From: Hawksworthiomyces lignivorus
Taxonomy: Eukaryota > Ascomycota > Sordariomycetes > Ophiostomatales > Ophiostomataceae
DNA: 64,000 nucleotides
Reading direction: 5' to 3'
NCBI GenBank assembly: GCA_002917075.1
Contig: NTMA01000017.1
Location: 6,589 to 70,588, forward strand
Shown here: piece after piece, positions 46,727 through 56,008 of the stretch
How positions within the stretch are numbered: the first letter of the stretch is position 1
How the letters are laid out: each line of letters opens with the position of its first letter
Translations under genes and position numbers: made by a program
The notes under the pieces: generated by a model
Told to the model about the DNA's origin: nothing
The model's database searches: none
What the model saw: the letters and a program-made list of their open reading frames with translations, nothing else

Positions 46727-48010
46727 TTATGCTTCGACCGGCACCGCTACCTTGGTCTTCTTGTTCTCGCTCTCCTGGATGTTGTAGCGGATGAGGTAGT
46801 CAGCGCCGAGGCCCAGGCTGATGACGCCGCCCGTGAGCAGGCAGCCGTTGACGAACCACCACCAGCAGTCCTTGACGCTGTCGAGCTTGACACGGCGGAT
46901 CATGACGCCGAGGGTCAGGGCGGCGCCGCCGCAGCTGCCGACGAAGAACGCGGGGCCGGCGCCCGTGGCGATGCCGGCGCCGGCGAGCAGGGCGATCTGG
47001 ACGGCGCCGAGGCCGGTCAGGACGGCCTTTGTCTGGGCGCCGTGCTTTAGGGCGATGCTCTTGATGCCGGCCTTGACGTCGTCCTTGACGTCCATGTGGG
47101 CGTAGATCATGTCGTAGAGCACGGTCCAGGCGATGTTGGAGGCGTACAGCATGGCCGCGGCGGCGCGGGTGGCGCTGTCGGCGGCCAGGTCGACGCCCAG
47201 CGCGGGGAAGCCCATGATAGCGCCCCACGAGAAGGTGAGGCCCAGCACGAACTGCGGGTAGTACGTGACGCGCTTGGCCAGCGGGTACGTGGCCACGAGC
47301 GCCAGGCTGGGCACGCCGTAGTACAGGCAGGGCGTGGGGAACTGCAGCAGCACCGCCAGGCCGGCCAGCAGCTGCGCCCCCGTAAACGCCAGCGCCTGCC
47401 GCGGCGTCAGCGCGCCCCGCGCGATCGGCCGCAGCCGCGTCCGCGCCACGTGCGGGTCCAGGTTGCGGTCCCACAGGTCGTTGATGGCGCAGCCCGCCCC
47501 GCGCATGATCAGGGCCCCCGCAAAGAACAGCAGCCCCGTGCCCGCCACCGCCGCCGGCCCCTGCTGCGCCAGCGGCGCCGCCATCAGCGTCGAGAACAGG
47601 CACGGAAAAAACAGGTAGTACGCCCCCGTCGGCTTGTCGATCCGCGCCAGCTCCGCGTACGGCACCCACGACGCCGGCAGCAGCGATAGTACGCCCTTGG
47701 TCGGCGCTACGTACGGTGGCAGCGCCGCCGCTGCCTCCGGTTCTGCTCCGGATGCCGTCGCTACCGCCGCCGTCGCATGGAGTCGCACCGGCACGGATGC
47801 TGCTCGTGCCTGCGGCAGCAGTGCTGCTGCTCCGGGTGCCGGTCGTTCATGCAGTCGTCTCCGGTAGTGGCTCGCTGCCAAGCCTGCATACAGCATTCTT
47901 CTCGTTCCAGGCGCCGCCGGTCCCAAAGACGAGCAGCGCAGGAGAACAGCCGGGCGACCGAGGCATGCCGGCTGCAATGCCCGGATGCCCCGGAAACTCA
48001 ATGGCTTCAT
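46727..48010 (-). CDS. COQ2: 4-hydroxybenzoate polyprenyltransferase, mitochondrial (COQ2)
   Basis: Single exon, 427 residues. The first about 90 residues are Arg/Ala-rich with few acids, a mitochondrial targeting sequence. The UbiA-family core follows with about eight membrane helices. The first prenyl-diphosphate/Mg site is NDLWDRNLD, Asn177-Asp185, in a CAINDLWDRNLDPHVARTRLRP context. The second is YAHMDVKDDVKAGIKS (about residues 300-315). Both are intact. Coq2 attaches the polyprenyl tail to 4-hydroxybenzoate in the inner membrane, the first membrane-bound step of ubiquinone synthesis. In the leader a GGTAAGTTT donor (48219) and a TCACAG acceptor just before the ATG could form an untranslated intron; this is weaker evidence. 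The gene is divergent from the JmjC gene, with 870 bp between starts. Confidence 0.96.
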   Translation of the reverse strand: MKPLSFRGIRALQPACLGRPAVLLRCSSLGPAAPGTRRMLYAGLAASHYRRRLHERPAPGAAALLPQARAASVPVRLHATAAVATASGAEPEAAAALPPYVAPTKGVLSLLPASWVPYAELARIDKPTGAYYLFFPCLFSTLMAAPLAQQGPAAVAGTGLLFFAGALIMRGAGCAINDLWDRNLDPHVARTRLRPIARGALTPRQALAFTGAQLLAGLAVLLQFPTPCLYYGVPSLALVATYPLAKRVTYYPQFVLGLTFSWGAIMGFPALGVDLAADSATRAAAAMLYASNIAWTVLYDMIYAHMDVKDDVKAGIKSIALKHGAQTKAVLTGLGAVQIALLAGAGIATGAGPAFFVGSCGGAALTLGVMIRRVKLDSVKDCWWWFVNGCLLTGGVISLGLGADYLIRYNIQESENKKTKVAVPVEA

Positions 48011-48880
48011 GGCTCTGAGCTGTGACAGCTTGTAAGCAGGATGAACAACAGTAGTGTTCTAGGGCAGAGCTTTGAAGCGGAGGAACTCGGGCTATAACAC
48101 AAAAATATGGAGGTGAAAATATCTAGTCACCGCCCTTGTGTGATGCAGCACAAGCTTCCTACTACATAAAAGGCTCAATTCGTATGCAGACAGACATATC
48201 AGAAGGAATCTAAACTTACCAAATAGATTGGGCGCCCAATCTTTCTCGGCCACTTTGTTTCGTATGTCTCACTGTTGAGACCAACGCTTCTCAGCCTCCA
48301 GTTCCGCTCTTGAGATTTGCACGTTCCTAGAGAAGCCGCTATAAGCATTTTACTACAGCAGCCTTTCTGCCCCTCTCAGCCTTAAAAGCTTTGCGCTAAT
48401 TGCAGTTTGTAGGGCCAATGCTTTACTCGCGTTTTGATTGGCCAAATTTCCATCAAACTGCTATTCAAGCAAGAGCGATCCTATTCACCACTTGCTCAGT
48501 CGCGCCTTCCTATTGTGCTGCTAAGACGGATAGTACCTAAATGCATCGAGACGTCAACAATTCATTTAAGGAGAAAGGCAGCCAGCACAACCTCAGCGAC
48601 ACAACAACACAGCTTGTCTTTCACAGTCTGTTAAAGCTGGCGGCCACGGGCGGATCAATAGACGGAAATGCACAGACTTTTCTATTTGTCGGCCGCCAGC
48701 AATCTCGCTTACTGGAAATCTGCAGCACCGTGATGATTCTCGCGACGGCGTAACACATTGATACATTGACATATCGACTGGACGGTAACAAATTTGTCGA
48801 GGCTTGCCGTCGCGCGCAAGAAAGTGCGCTTCTAGGCACCCAGCACTCTGCTAACCAGTGCCGCATCTCGCGTCGCCAAG
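48011..48880. other. Divergent promoter region, COQ2 / JmjC gene
   Basis: No gene. It includes the possible COQ2 leader intron (48219 to about 48025 on -) and, at its right edge, the JmjC start context CGCCAAGATGCCG. Confidence 0.55.
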
Positions 48881-51800
48881 ATGCCGAGCTCCCTGCACCC
48901 GCAAGCGAAGTTCGACCCCATCCCTCCCGACCTTGACCTCCATGCCCTCGTCGAGAGCACGCCCAACTTCGAATGGGTCACGAGCATCTCTGCGTCAGAG
49001 ATCTACGCCCTTGGCCAGCAGCCCTTTGAGAAGCTCGTCTCCATCCACGTCATCAATGGCGGCAAGCCGCTTGTCATCAAGAACTGGCAGGACCGTCTGC
49101 CCAAAAACCTCTTCAGCGTGAAATGGCTCGAGGAGACCTACAACAAGAAGCAGGAGAATGTCTGGGATATCAACAGTAAAACCAACATCCCCATGACCAT
49201 GGGCCACTACCTGCGCTCCATGAAGCAGCTCACCAACCAGTGGACCCCACGCAACTTCCGTGACGAGCGTCGCCAGCGCCTCTACCTCAAGGACATCGAC
49301 TGCCCGCCCGAGTGGCAGGAGCGTCTTCAGAAAGTCCTCCCACGCTCCATCTTCTACCTCAACGACGACGTCGAAGGCCGCGGCAGCAAGCGCCACCGCG
49401 GCGGCGGCGGCATGGGCGGCGACGATGACGACGGCGACGACGATGACAAGTTTGTCGACAACGACCACTCGGCAGCCCGCGCCGGCGACCTGATGAGCAG
49501 CCTACCGCCGGAGATGCGCGCCGAGAACCTCATGTGCTACATCGGCCACGAGGGCACCTACACACCGGCCCACCGCGAGATGTGCGCCAGCCTGGGCCAG
49601 AACATCATGGTGGAGACGTCTGGGTCCGAGGACGGCGAGAAGCCTGGCACTTCCATCTGGTTCATGACCGAGACTAAGGACCGCGGGGTCGTCGGCGAGT
49701 ACTTCCTGTCCATGCTGGGCCACGACGTCGAAATCGAGAAGCACTTTGCCCAGATCAACGCCTGGAAGAAGGCAACATTCCCAGTCTACGTCGTCGAGCA
49801 GAAGGTGGGCGACCTGATCCTCGTCCCGCCGCTCGCTCCGCACCAAGTCTGGAACCGCGGCACGCGGACGATGAAGGTCGCCTGGAACCGAACCACCGCC
49901 GAGACCCTGGAGCTGGCCCTGCACGAGGCACTTCCCAAGGCTCGCCTGGTCTGCCGCGACGAGCAGTACAAGAACAAGGCCATCATCTACTACACCCTCG
50001 ACAAGTACTACCAGGAGCTGGAGCAGTCCCGGGCCGACGGCCACTTGGTGTCCTTTGGCATCAGTCAAGACATGCTGCGCAACCCGGCGCGGACAGCCCA
50101 GGTAGCCGACGACTTCAAGAAGCTTCTGCAGCTGTACACGGAGATTCTCGTAGAGGAGATGTTCAGCACCAAGGAGAAGAATGTCGAGTACATTCCCTTC
50201 GACTCGAACATCACTTGCTCCTACTGCCGAGCCAACATCTTCAACCGGTTCTTGACCTGCAAGAACTGCTGCCGGACTCTCGAAGACGGAACCGAGGATA
50301 CCTACGACGTCTGTATGGAATGCTACGCTATGGGCCGCTCCTGCATGTGCGTGTCAGGCCTGAGCTGGTGCGAGCAGTGGCCGTGGGAGGAGCTGGTCAG
50401 CAACTATGACCGCTGGCAGGCCATGGTGGTCAGCAACGACGGCTTCATCGACGCCTTCGCGTCGCCGCCGCCGCTGGAGGTGGCCAAGCTGCGCACGGGC
50501 AAAAAGCCCGTCGCCCAGATCTGCCAGGAGCAGCTCCGGCGGAGGCCGTTCTGCGACATCACGAAGCCGCTCGAGCCGGAGGTGCTGGTGCCTTCCGAGC
50601 CAGAAGTGGACGAGGACGGCAAAATCGTCCGGAAAAAGTCCAAGCGGAAAGACAAGAACGGCGACACCTTCCGGTGCCACGTGTGCTGCCGCAGACACCA
50701 CCGCTACCGCCTCGCATTCTGCTCCACGCCCGGCTGCCAGGAAGCCTACTGCTACGGCGTTCTGTACCGAGGCTTCGACTTGATGCCGCAGACCGTGATG
50801 CAGCAGGAGTACTGGAAGTGCCCGCGGTGCATGAAGATCTGCAACTGCGGCAGCTGCCGCCGCGCCGGTATCACCAACCCGTACGCGCCCAAGTGCACGC
50901 TCCTCGGCCACGACACGCGGTCTATTGCAGACGACCGCAGCGTCGAGTCGCTCATCAACTTCCGCCTGCACAATCTCCTCTGGCTGCGAAATTCGGGCGA
51001 AGAGAGTCGGAGCATAGTCAGCAAGCGCATGCAGCGACTGAAGCAGCAAGCTGACGCGGCCAAGGCCCTGCAGAGCGGCGGCAATATAGACGCCGAGGAT
51101 GGCATCGGCAGCAGCTTCGCAGCTGCGGGAAGTAACAGCCATGGGAAAAGCTCGAATAATTACGAGAACGGCACGGCAACTACGTCTCACCATACCACAG
51201 AGTTCCCTGCGGCAGGTATACCGCTCGATTCGGCTCTGCTCCGAAATGGCCCGTCGTCGTCCTATCTCGGGCTAGACGCAAGCTACCCGGATCCGTCGAT
51301 GGCGCACAACGAGATGCCGGCCATGTTTGGCCGTGCATACTATATGGACGACGACGACAGCGCGAACAAGATCCTGTTTGATCCATACGAGGAGCTGCCG
51401 CCGAGCGCGATGGTGGGTGAGCTGGCATCTCAGGAGACACTACCCGAATTCTGGGAGAGCTACCCGCAGAAACCGCTGCGTCGGCCGCGGCACAACAAGG
51501 ACGAGGACCCGGACTACCGCAGGCCGAAATCGCATCATCGAAAGCGGCAGCGGACGTCGGCTGAAGCAGCTGACGTTGATATGAACATGAACTTGGATCC
51601 CGCCCTTCTGACTGTCAACCTTCTCCCAGCGCCGCCGCCACATGTCCCCGAGAGCAGCGCCACTGCACATGATGAAACAGCGGCCGGCCAGCTATCAGCT
51701 CGCCCTACAATAACTCCTCAACCTGAGGCGGCCTCTGATGGTGCTCATACTGCTCCAGACGCTCCTACGGCCGTCGCGGAGGATGATACGGCGATGGAGG

Positions 51801-53299
51801 TGGACCACGAGGCAGAAGCCCCTCCTGTGGCAAGAGATTCAGAGCCCGAAGATGAAGATGACGAAGGTCCGTCGCTCGGATACCGTGCTAATGTACCGGA
51901 GCTTCGACACGCGCGGCCAAGAGCGTCTTATATTGTTGAAGCAGAGAGCAGTGATGAAGCAGACGGTGTTGGAAACGACAACGCGAGCAGCGCAGATGCT
52001 GCGGCAGAAGGCCGTGGTTCAGCGGCCACTGATCTACCTGCTGGGTCTGTAGAGCCGGCAAGAGAGACGGCCACGCAGGCGGTGACAATTGAATCATCCA
52101 CGCTCAAAACGGCTGGCGACAACCGGCAGCCTGCAACAATTTCGTCGACACCATCGTCGCCCGGATTCCCTGAGTTTGAGTATTTTCCTAAGAAGAAGAC
52201 CACGCCAGCCTCCGAGGTCAAGGCCTCCAGTGCAGCTGCCGAAAGTGGAACCAGACGACCTGAGCGACCTCGCAAATCTGTCGTTCCTGCAGCAGCGGCG
52301 GTGACAGCGCCAGCTTCTATGGCCAGACCTCAGGCAAAGCGAGGGGCAGGTCGCCCGCAGAAATCTTTGCCGGCCGTTGCTGACGATAGTGGTGGAGATT
52401 CTGCTCAGGTTATTGAGAAGCGAAGGCCAGGCCGCCCACCTGAGAACCGGGCCAGCGTCTCTTTGACTCCTCCAGCTCCTCCAGCGGCACGCAGAGAACC
52501 GATTAAAGATCAGCCCAGTCCAGGCCATCTTCCACCCCCTAGTAAGGAGTTCATGTCGATGGCCGAGCGCCTGGCGCTCCGAGGCAAAAAACTGAAGATT
52601 AGCCACAAGTTGCAACGGCCAGACAACAGTCGGGAGGGGCCAAGCAGGGAGAGCGGGTCCTCTCTGCTGGCTTCCGTGCTGACAGCAAGGGATGAGGCCG
52701 ACTCGGTGGTGGTCGCACTGGGGAGCCCAACCATTGACATGTCAACACCAGGGTCATCGCAAACCGTGAGGGCAGGAACCGAAGAGACCAATGCCAGCTA
52801 TCGCGCCAGCACATCTTCCCAGCGCGGACGGCCCACCCGGAACAGGGGGCAGCCGCCAAGAGCATCCTCGTCTTCATATCGACGACGGGAATCCACCGCG
52901 TCCGACGGCAGCAGCTTTCGCGAGTCTGATTCAGAGGTCGATGATTTCCGGGAGCCGGTTAAGCTTCCTAGTTCTGGCGGTCGTCGTGGACGCGGGAGAC
53001 CTGCTGCTGCCACTGCATCTTCACGTGTTTCCCAGAGACCAACGGTTGTCCGGCTGTCTGATTCAGAAAGAAGCGAGGACGACGACGATAAGAGCAGCAG
53101 CAGCAGCAGCAGCGGAAGCGAGTATAGGGACCGAGCCGCTGGGGCCAAGCGAGGAGCTGCAAGCAACAACGGCTCATCTGAGGACAGTGACATATATGTC
53201 GCAACCCCTCAGGAGAAGAAATACTTCGCACGGCGCGGCGGCGCCCGCGGCCGTGGCCGTGGTCGTGGTCGGCCTCTAGGCGGTAGTGGGCGGGTCTAA
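48881..53299 (+). CDS. JmjC-domain chromatin protein with R1-type zinc finger and AT-hooks (KDM3-like)
   Basis: Single exon, 1,472 residues. The N-terminal JmjC region spans about residues 60-370. The probable iron ligands are His231 and Glu233 (PAHREMC) and His321 (PHQVWNRG), an HxE...H set compatible with activity. A Gly/Asp-rich insertion (about 165-195) sits before it. A Cys-rich block follows (about 445-500; CSYCRANIFNRFLTCKNCC). The next is a 4CXXC R1-type finger from Cys599 to about 659 (CHVCC, CSTPGC, CPRCMKICNCGSCRR), the type seen in MAO-A repressor R1/CDCA7 and plant JmjC proteins. The C-terminal half is disordered with AT-hook cores (GRP) near 1155, 1181 and 1370 and an Arg/Gly-rich end. 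By family it should be a 2-oxoglutarate-dependent histone demethylase or a heterochromatin boundary factor. Neither substrate nor activity can be proven here. Confidence 0.88.
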   Translation: MPSSLHPQAKFDPIPPDLDLHALVESTPNFEWVTSISASEIYALGQQPFEKLVSIHVINGGKPLVIKNWQDRLPKNLFSVKWLEETYNKKQENVWDINSKTNIPMTMGHYLRSMKQLTNQWTPRNFRDERRQRLYLKDIDCPPEWQERLQKVLPRSIFYLNDDVEGRGSKRHRGGGGMGGDDDDGDDDDKFVDNDHSAARAGDLMSSLPPEMRAENLMCYIGHEGTYTPAHREMCASLGQNIMVETSGSEDGEKPGTSIWFMTETKDRGVVGEYFLSMLGHDVEIEKHFAQINAWKKATFPVYVVEQKVGDLILVPPLAPHQVWNRGTRTMKVAWNRTTAETLELALHEALPKARLVCRDEQYKNKAIIYYTLDKYYQELEQSRADGHLVSFGISQDMLRNPARTAQVADDFKKLLQLYTEILVEEMFSTKEKNVEYIPFDSNITCSYCRANIFNRFLTCKNCCRTLEDGTEDTYDVCMECYAMGRSCMCVSGLSWCEQWPWEELVSNYDRWQAMVVSNDGFIDAFASPPPLEVAKLRTGKKPVAQICQEQLRRRPFCDITKPLEPEVLVPSEPEVDEDGKIVRKKSKRKDKNGDTFRCHVCCRRHHRYRLAFCSTPGCQEAYCYGVLYRGFDLMPQTVMQQEYWKCPRCMKICNCGSCRRAGITNPYAPKCTLLGHDTRSIADDRSVESLINFRLHNLLWLRNSGEESRSIVSKRMQRLKQQADAAKALQSGGNIDAEDGIGSSFAAAGSNSHGKSSNNYENGTATTSHHTTEFPAAGIPLDSALLRNGPSSSYLGLDASYPDPSMAHNEMPAMFGRAYYMDDDDSANKILFDPYEELPPSAMVGELASQETLPEFWESYPQKPLRRPRHNKDEDPDYRRPKSHHRKRQRTSAEAADVDMNMNLDPALLTVNLLPAPPPHVPESSATAHDETAAGQLSARPTITPQPEAASDGAHTAPDAPTAVAEDDTAMEVDHEAEAPPVARDSEPEDEDDEGPSLGYRANVPELRHARPRASYIVEAESSDEADGVGNDNASSADAAAEGRGSAATDLPAGSVEPARETATQAVTIESSTLKTAGDNRQPATISSTPSSPGFPEFEYFPKKKTTPASEVKASSAAAESGTRRPERPRKSVVPAAAAVTAPASMARPQAKRGAGRPQKSLPAVADDSGGDSAQVIEKRRPGRPPENRASVSLTPPAPPAARREPIKDQPSPGHLPPPSKEFMSMAERLALRGKKLKISHKLQRPDNSREGPSRESGSSLLASVLTARDEADSVVVALGSPTIDMSTPGSSQTVRAGTEETNASYRASTSSQRGRPTRNRGQPPRASSSSYRRRESTASDGSSFRESDSEVDDFREPVKLPSSGGRRGRGRPAAATASSRVSQRPTVVRLSDSERSEDDDDKSSSSSSSGSEYRDRAAGAKRGAASNNGSSEDSDIYVATPQEKKYFARRGGARGRGRGRGRPLGGSGRV

Positions 53300-53672
53300 T
53301 GGATTTTGTTATATATCCCATGTGTTTTCAAGTTTTTAATGTGTTATGCTGCAGCGAGGCTCTCTGTCCAATAGTTCGGTTTATGCGAAGGGAGGAGCAC
53401 AAAGTGTATGTTTTCCCAGCATCCATTGTTGATATTATATGAATCAACCTCTTTTTTTCTGTCGTATTTTATATTGCAATGGCCTTTCTCTCCATAGCCA
53501 AAACCTGTCATTCTGTGAAAATGAACCCTTTGAAAATACGAAAGCCTCCTTGTGATGCACAATGCCGATTTCAGTTCGCCCCTTCAACCGTTCCAGAATA
53601 TCCCACTTCCGAGCCATTTACAATTAATTGGCTAGCCTTGTCCTATGATTTCTCACTTGCCTCGCAAATTCT
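53300..53672. other. Convergent 3' spacer
   Basis: AT-rich region between the stops of the JmjC gene and the small mitochondrial gene. No gene seen. Confidence 0.6.
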
Positions 53673-54129
53673 CTAAACTTTCTCCTGCTTGACCGATCCT
53701 GGTGATGAGTCAGGCTTGCTGTCGGTCTTATTTGCCGTCGAGCCAGGATCCTTGGGGTTGATGGCCGATCGGTCTGCCTTGACGTCCTCCTCGCTGTCGG
53801 AGGCGAGGCCGGCCATCCACTCGCCCTTGCCCTGCTTCTGCTGCTGCAGCGAGGCCTGCTTCAGTTTTTCCACTTCATAGTCGGGGTCGTCTCGGAGGCT
53901 GTTAGCAAAACCACGAGTCGCTCCTCTTGGAATATCAAACTGCTAGGAACTGTTCCAGGGAAGGAGATGAGAGGGTAAGCTCACTGCTCTCCGACTCCTT
54001 GTGCCGGCGCACGACGGTGGTAGACAGCGGCCGCACAGTACCCGCTACACGCACCGGGACGGGGACCAGGACGGGGACCGGGGGGATGAGGAAGAGGGCG
54101 CGTAGCGCGGCGAAGCTGCGGAACAACAT
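53673..54129 (-). CDS. Small predicted mitochondrial protein of unknown function
   Basis: Exons 54129-53985 and 53890-53673 give 120 residues. Splicing uses donor GTGAGC and the GAG acceptor at 53891, which keeps frame (ES-NDPDYEVEKLK). The CAG eight bases upstream lies directly on the GCTAAC branch site and would shift frame. The first about 43 residues (MLFRSFAALRALFLIPPV, then RPLSTTVVRR) are a basic amphipathic mitochondrial presequence. The body is polar and helical: EVEKLKQASLQQQKQGKGEWMAGLASDSEEDVKADR, then a Lys/Ser/Pro/Asp tail. The GEW..LASDSE..VKADR block looks conserved but I do not recognise a named family. Soluble matrix protein is the best guess. Confidence 0.7.
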
Positions 54130-55279
54130 GGCTGTGGGGGGGGTGTGCCTGCTGGTCAAGCGACAAATGCTCCAGATACAGAAAATCAAAAGAAAAATGA
54201 AAAAATGACTCAATTGTTCGATAACAGGATTCTCGACAGCTGTTTTCAGATGATTATAAGGAGAAAAGAAAGGTAGAATGCATGTGCGCAGGGCAGAGAA
54301 ATCGACAGACGGCCGAGGAATGGGGTGATGGCCTAAAGGCGAGCAAAGTTCCTGATCGGCAGGTATGACGTAATATGAACTCTTACTCTTCGCACTTCTT
54401 CCGCGGACATCGCAGGAATCGTGCCGCTGCACTTAAAACTAAGCGGGTATCATTGTTCTTTCAGAGATAGGCCACAAAGGACGGACTAAAGTCTTATTCT
54501 TCCCCGGAGGCTCTTTGCAATCCTGTTTCCTGCACTGGTGGTCTCAGTGCGTTGATCAATCGTTTATCGTGATACCACCTCTTTCCACCTGCATCGTCGC
54601 TTTCTCGATTTAAACTGTTAAAGGGACGAAATAGGTAAGCTGAAAAAAAAAACAATGCATGGAATGACTGAATAGATCCTTCATATGGAGCCATATATTA
54701 TAATTTTTTGTTTGCTCATATTTGAGCACGCCAACAGACATACTGAAATTGCCAAGAGATCTTCATATCACGGTGCTGCCACACAGTAGCTGAATATAAT
54801 GTTTAGATCACACTATATCAAAGCGTACCAACACTGTGTCCGCAGTCTCATTTAGTTTTGCCTGATCATGAGCACCAGAGGAAAGGATTGGTGTTTCTTC
54901 TACGGCCGTCAGTGTTGCCTCAGACTTCTCACATTGAATATATATATCTAATTTTGGCCATGATCGGCCCGGTATAACAGCAAACTGCAGGAACGTCGGC
55001 CATGCCGGTGTATCCCACGCAGAATCCGTTCTGTAGTTATAGCTATGAGACCTCCAGAGAAGCCAACAAGAGAAAGATTAAATGGAGTCGCACGGCTCTG
55101 ACGAGGTTAAAATTGCTGTGAAAAAAAATTTGCTTCGGTGAATCCGTGGGCTTTCCTCGCCTCAAGCATGATTGGCCAATATGTAGATATAATAGATCTA
55201 GTTCTAAGAAAGGGCTCTCTATTCAATATGTCGATAACCGATTGCTTGTCTCCAGCAGCCTTGCAATATATGCTTTTGT
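54130..55279. other. Intergenic spacer
   Basis: Promoter of the small mitochondrial gene, then AT-richer sequence toward the 3' side of the flavin reductase-like gene. No gene, tRNA or repeat recognised. Confidence 0.5.
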
Positions 55280-56008
55280 CTAATTGACGCCAAATTCCTT
55301 GGCCACCAAGTCTGCGTCCCCATCCCCTGGTAGACTCTTCACATCGCTCCTCGAGGCTAATCTGTACGTCTCCTCGGGGACCCGGCCGAGCACGCTCTCG
55401 GACACCTTGCCCTGCCCCAGACCGTAGAACTCCTGGAAGCACATGATGAGCGGCCGCCACTTGTCCGGGTCGATGCGGTTGGGGTGGCCCTCCATGCGTA
55501 GGTGCGGCAGGACGTAGACGCGCAGGACGCGGACCTCAATGGCCCAGGCGAGGCCGGCGCGGTCCGGCAGGTCCGTCCACAGCTCGTTGGCCCGGATGAG
55601 CTCGCACTCCATCTGCACGGGGCACTCGGCGATGCGGGGCGGGCGCACAAAGTCGGCCGGCTGCGGCGTCAGGCCCGCCGCCGCCCACTTGTCCTTGACG
55701 GCGCGGTAGCCGCGCGGCAGCTTGGAGGCCGGCACCGGGTCGCTCCCCGTCGTGCAGGCGAGGGCGTTGACCTGCGCGGCCATGGCGTCGCTCGCCAGGT
55801 TGAGCACGCACTGCCGCGTGCGCAAGAGGTTCTCGGTCGTCCGGGACGACGCGCCCAGCCCCAGCGTGCACGAGTGGCCCACCCACCAGGCCGACGACAT
55901 GGGCGCCACGTTGCTCGTGCCGTCCTCGTTCTCCGTCGAGATGAGGACCACGGGCGTGCCCCAGTAGAGGATGGCGGGGGAAATGAGGACGTGGTCCTGG
56001 GCAGTCAT
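55280..56008 (-). CDS. Flavin reductase-like FMN-binding split-barrel protein
   Basis: Single exon, 242 residues, start MTAQDHVLISPAILYWGTPVVLIST. The N-terminal half is the flavin reductase-like fold: PVVLISTENEDGTSNVAPMSSAWWVG, the GLGASSRTTENL turn that contacts FMN phosphate in relatives, and CVLNLAS. The second half contains ECPVQMECELI and VRVLRVYVLPHL strands. The family includes NAD(P)H:flavin reductases and flavoprotein oxygenase components that supply reduced FMN. No signal peptide, so cytosolic. Its GC content is much higher than both flanks. It borders the 7.2-kb gene-free stretch and has no obvious partner oxygenase nearby. Confidence 0.85.
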   Translation of the reverse strand: MTAQDHVLISPAILYWGTPVVLISTENEDGTSNVAPMSSAWWVGHSCTLGLGASSRTTENLLRTRQCVLNLASDAMAAQVNALACTTGSDPVPASKLPRGYRAVKDKWAAAGLTPQPADFVRPPRIAECPVQMECELIRANELWTDLPDRAGLAWAIEVRVLRVYVLPHLRMEGHPNRIDPDKWRPLIMCFQEFYGLGQGKVSESVLGRVPEETYRLASRSDVKSLPGDGDADLVAKEFGVN

